Origin: Lineus longissimus
Taxonomy: Eukaryota; Nemertea; Pilidiophora; Heteronemertea; Lineidae
Reading direction: 5' to 3'
DNA: 64,000 nucleotides
Assembly (NCBI RefSeq): GCF_910592395.1
Contig: NC_088317.1
Location: 17,902,039-17,966,038 of the forward strand
Position 1 is the first letter of the stretch. Every line of letters begins with the position of its first letter. Made by a program: the position numbers and the translations under genes. Below the pieces are notes generated by a model. The model ran no database searches, had not been told where the DNA came from, and saw only the letters and a program-made list of their open reading frames with translations. Below are positions 63,677 to 64,000 of the stretch, one piece after another.

Positions 63677-64000
63677 CTGCAAAGAGAAAGAGGATGAAAA
63701 TGAGAATAATTGATGATACGAGGATATAAACAGCATATGTTATGGTTACCCGTAGGTGGGGGGGGGGGGGGGGGGCTAAAGGAAACTTTGAAGGCATGGT
63801 TCAATGCGGTCGGTTGCCTTCGAAATTGTGGTCCCTACTTGTACATGAAACTAAAACAAAAGCCAAATCAAAGGTTTTTGTCTTCGACGTCACAATGGAT
63901 TCATTTCCTGGGAGAACATATGATGCAAATGAGAATATTCAATAGCATCAACAGCACGAGTGATGTTTACGTTGATGGCAAAAGGAAACGTTGATGGCAA
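63677..64000 (-). other. Intron of the membrane-protein gene, with an 18-G tract
   Basis: The stretch before the exon at 63676 is a strong pyrimidine tract on the minus strand ending in TTTGCAG. A run of 18 G (+ strand) lies at 63758-63775. No further exon is seen before the window edge. Confidence 0.5.

Noticed and set aside
63677-63797. Apparent N-terminal transmembrane helix (VYILVSSIILIFILFLFAG) directly before the exon at 63676
   Set aside because: On the minus strand this is a typical pyrimidine tract ending in CTTTGCAG, so it is intron sequence ahead of an acceptor, and no start codon supports it.

Overview
The window is nuclear DNA from an invertebrate animal. Genes are broken by GT-AG introns of up to 10 kb, the base composition is AT-rich, and tandem repeats, MITE-like elements and tRNA-like elements are scattered throughout. 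A beta-class carbonic anhydrase argues against a chordate, because animals with this enzyme are typically molluscs, annelids, brachiopods, arthropods, nematodes, echinoderms or hemichordates. A marine lophotrochozoan or ambulacrarian is my best guess; the species cannot be read from the sequence.

Layout. (1) 0.35-2.0 kb, + strand: last four exons of a DDX3/PL10/Belle DEAD-box RNA helicase. Three related ~70-nt hairpins lie downstream on the same strand. (2) 11.6-14.1 kb, - strand: a complete four-exon beta-carbonic anhydrase (259 aa) with all catalytic residues. A possible divergent gene begins near 15.1 kb. (3) 15-22 kb: repeats (MITEs, tRNA-like units, 46-48-bp and ~195-bp tandem repeats) and two weak exon candidates. 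(4) 22.3-25.7 kb, + strand: a complete five-exon gene for a 350-aa repetitive charged protein of no recognised family. It has duplicated 5' UTR exons, a cluster of CRE motifs and three tandemly duplicated coding exons. (5) 26.5-27.4 kb: three different minisatellites side by side. (6) 27.4-37.6 kb: a head-to-tail segmental duplication. Each unit holds a small plectin-repeat-like gene (+) convergent with a type II membrane protein carrying a mucin-like stem and an HtrL/YibB-like C-terminal domain (-). The second unit carries a solo-LTR-like insertion, a 331-bp extra segment and a longer stem. (7) 42.4 kb to beyond the right edge, - strand: phase-compatible exons that together read as one large gene for a membrane protein of at least 883 residues with five transmembrane helices. 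I do not recognise its family.

No operon-like logic links the genes. The strongest biological themes are local duplication at several scales (exons with their introns, 5' UTR exons, a two-gene cassette, minisatellites) and lineage-specific surface or secretory proteins. The best candidates for something undescribed are the five-pass membrane protein, the exon-repeat gene at 23 kb and the paralogous hairpins after DDX3.
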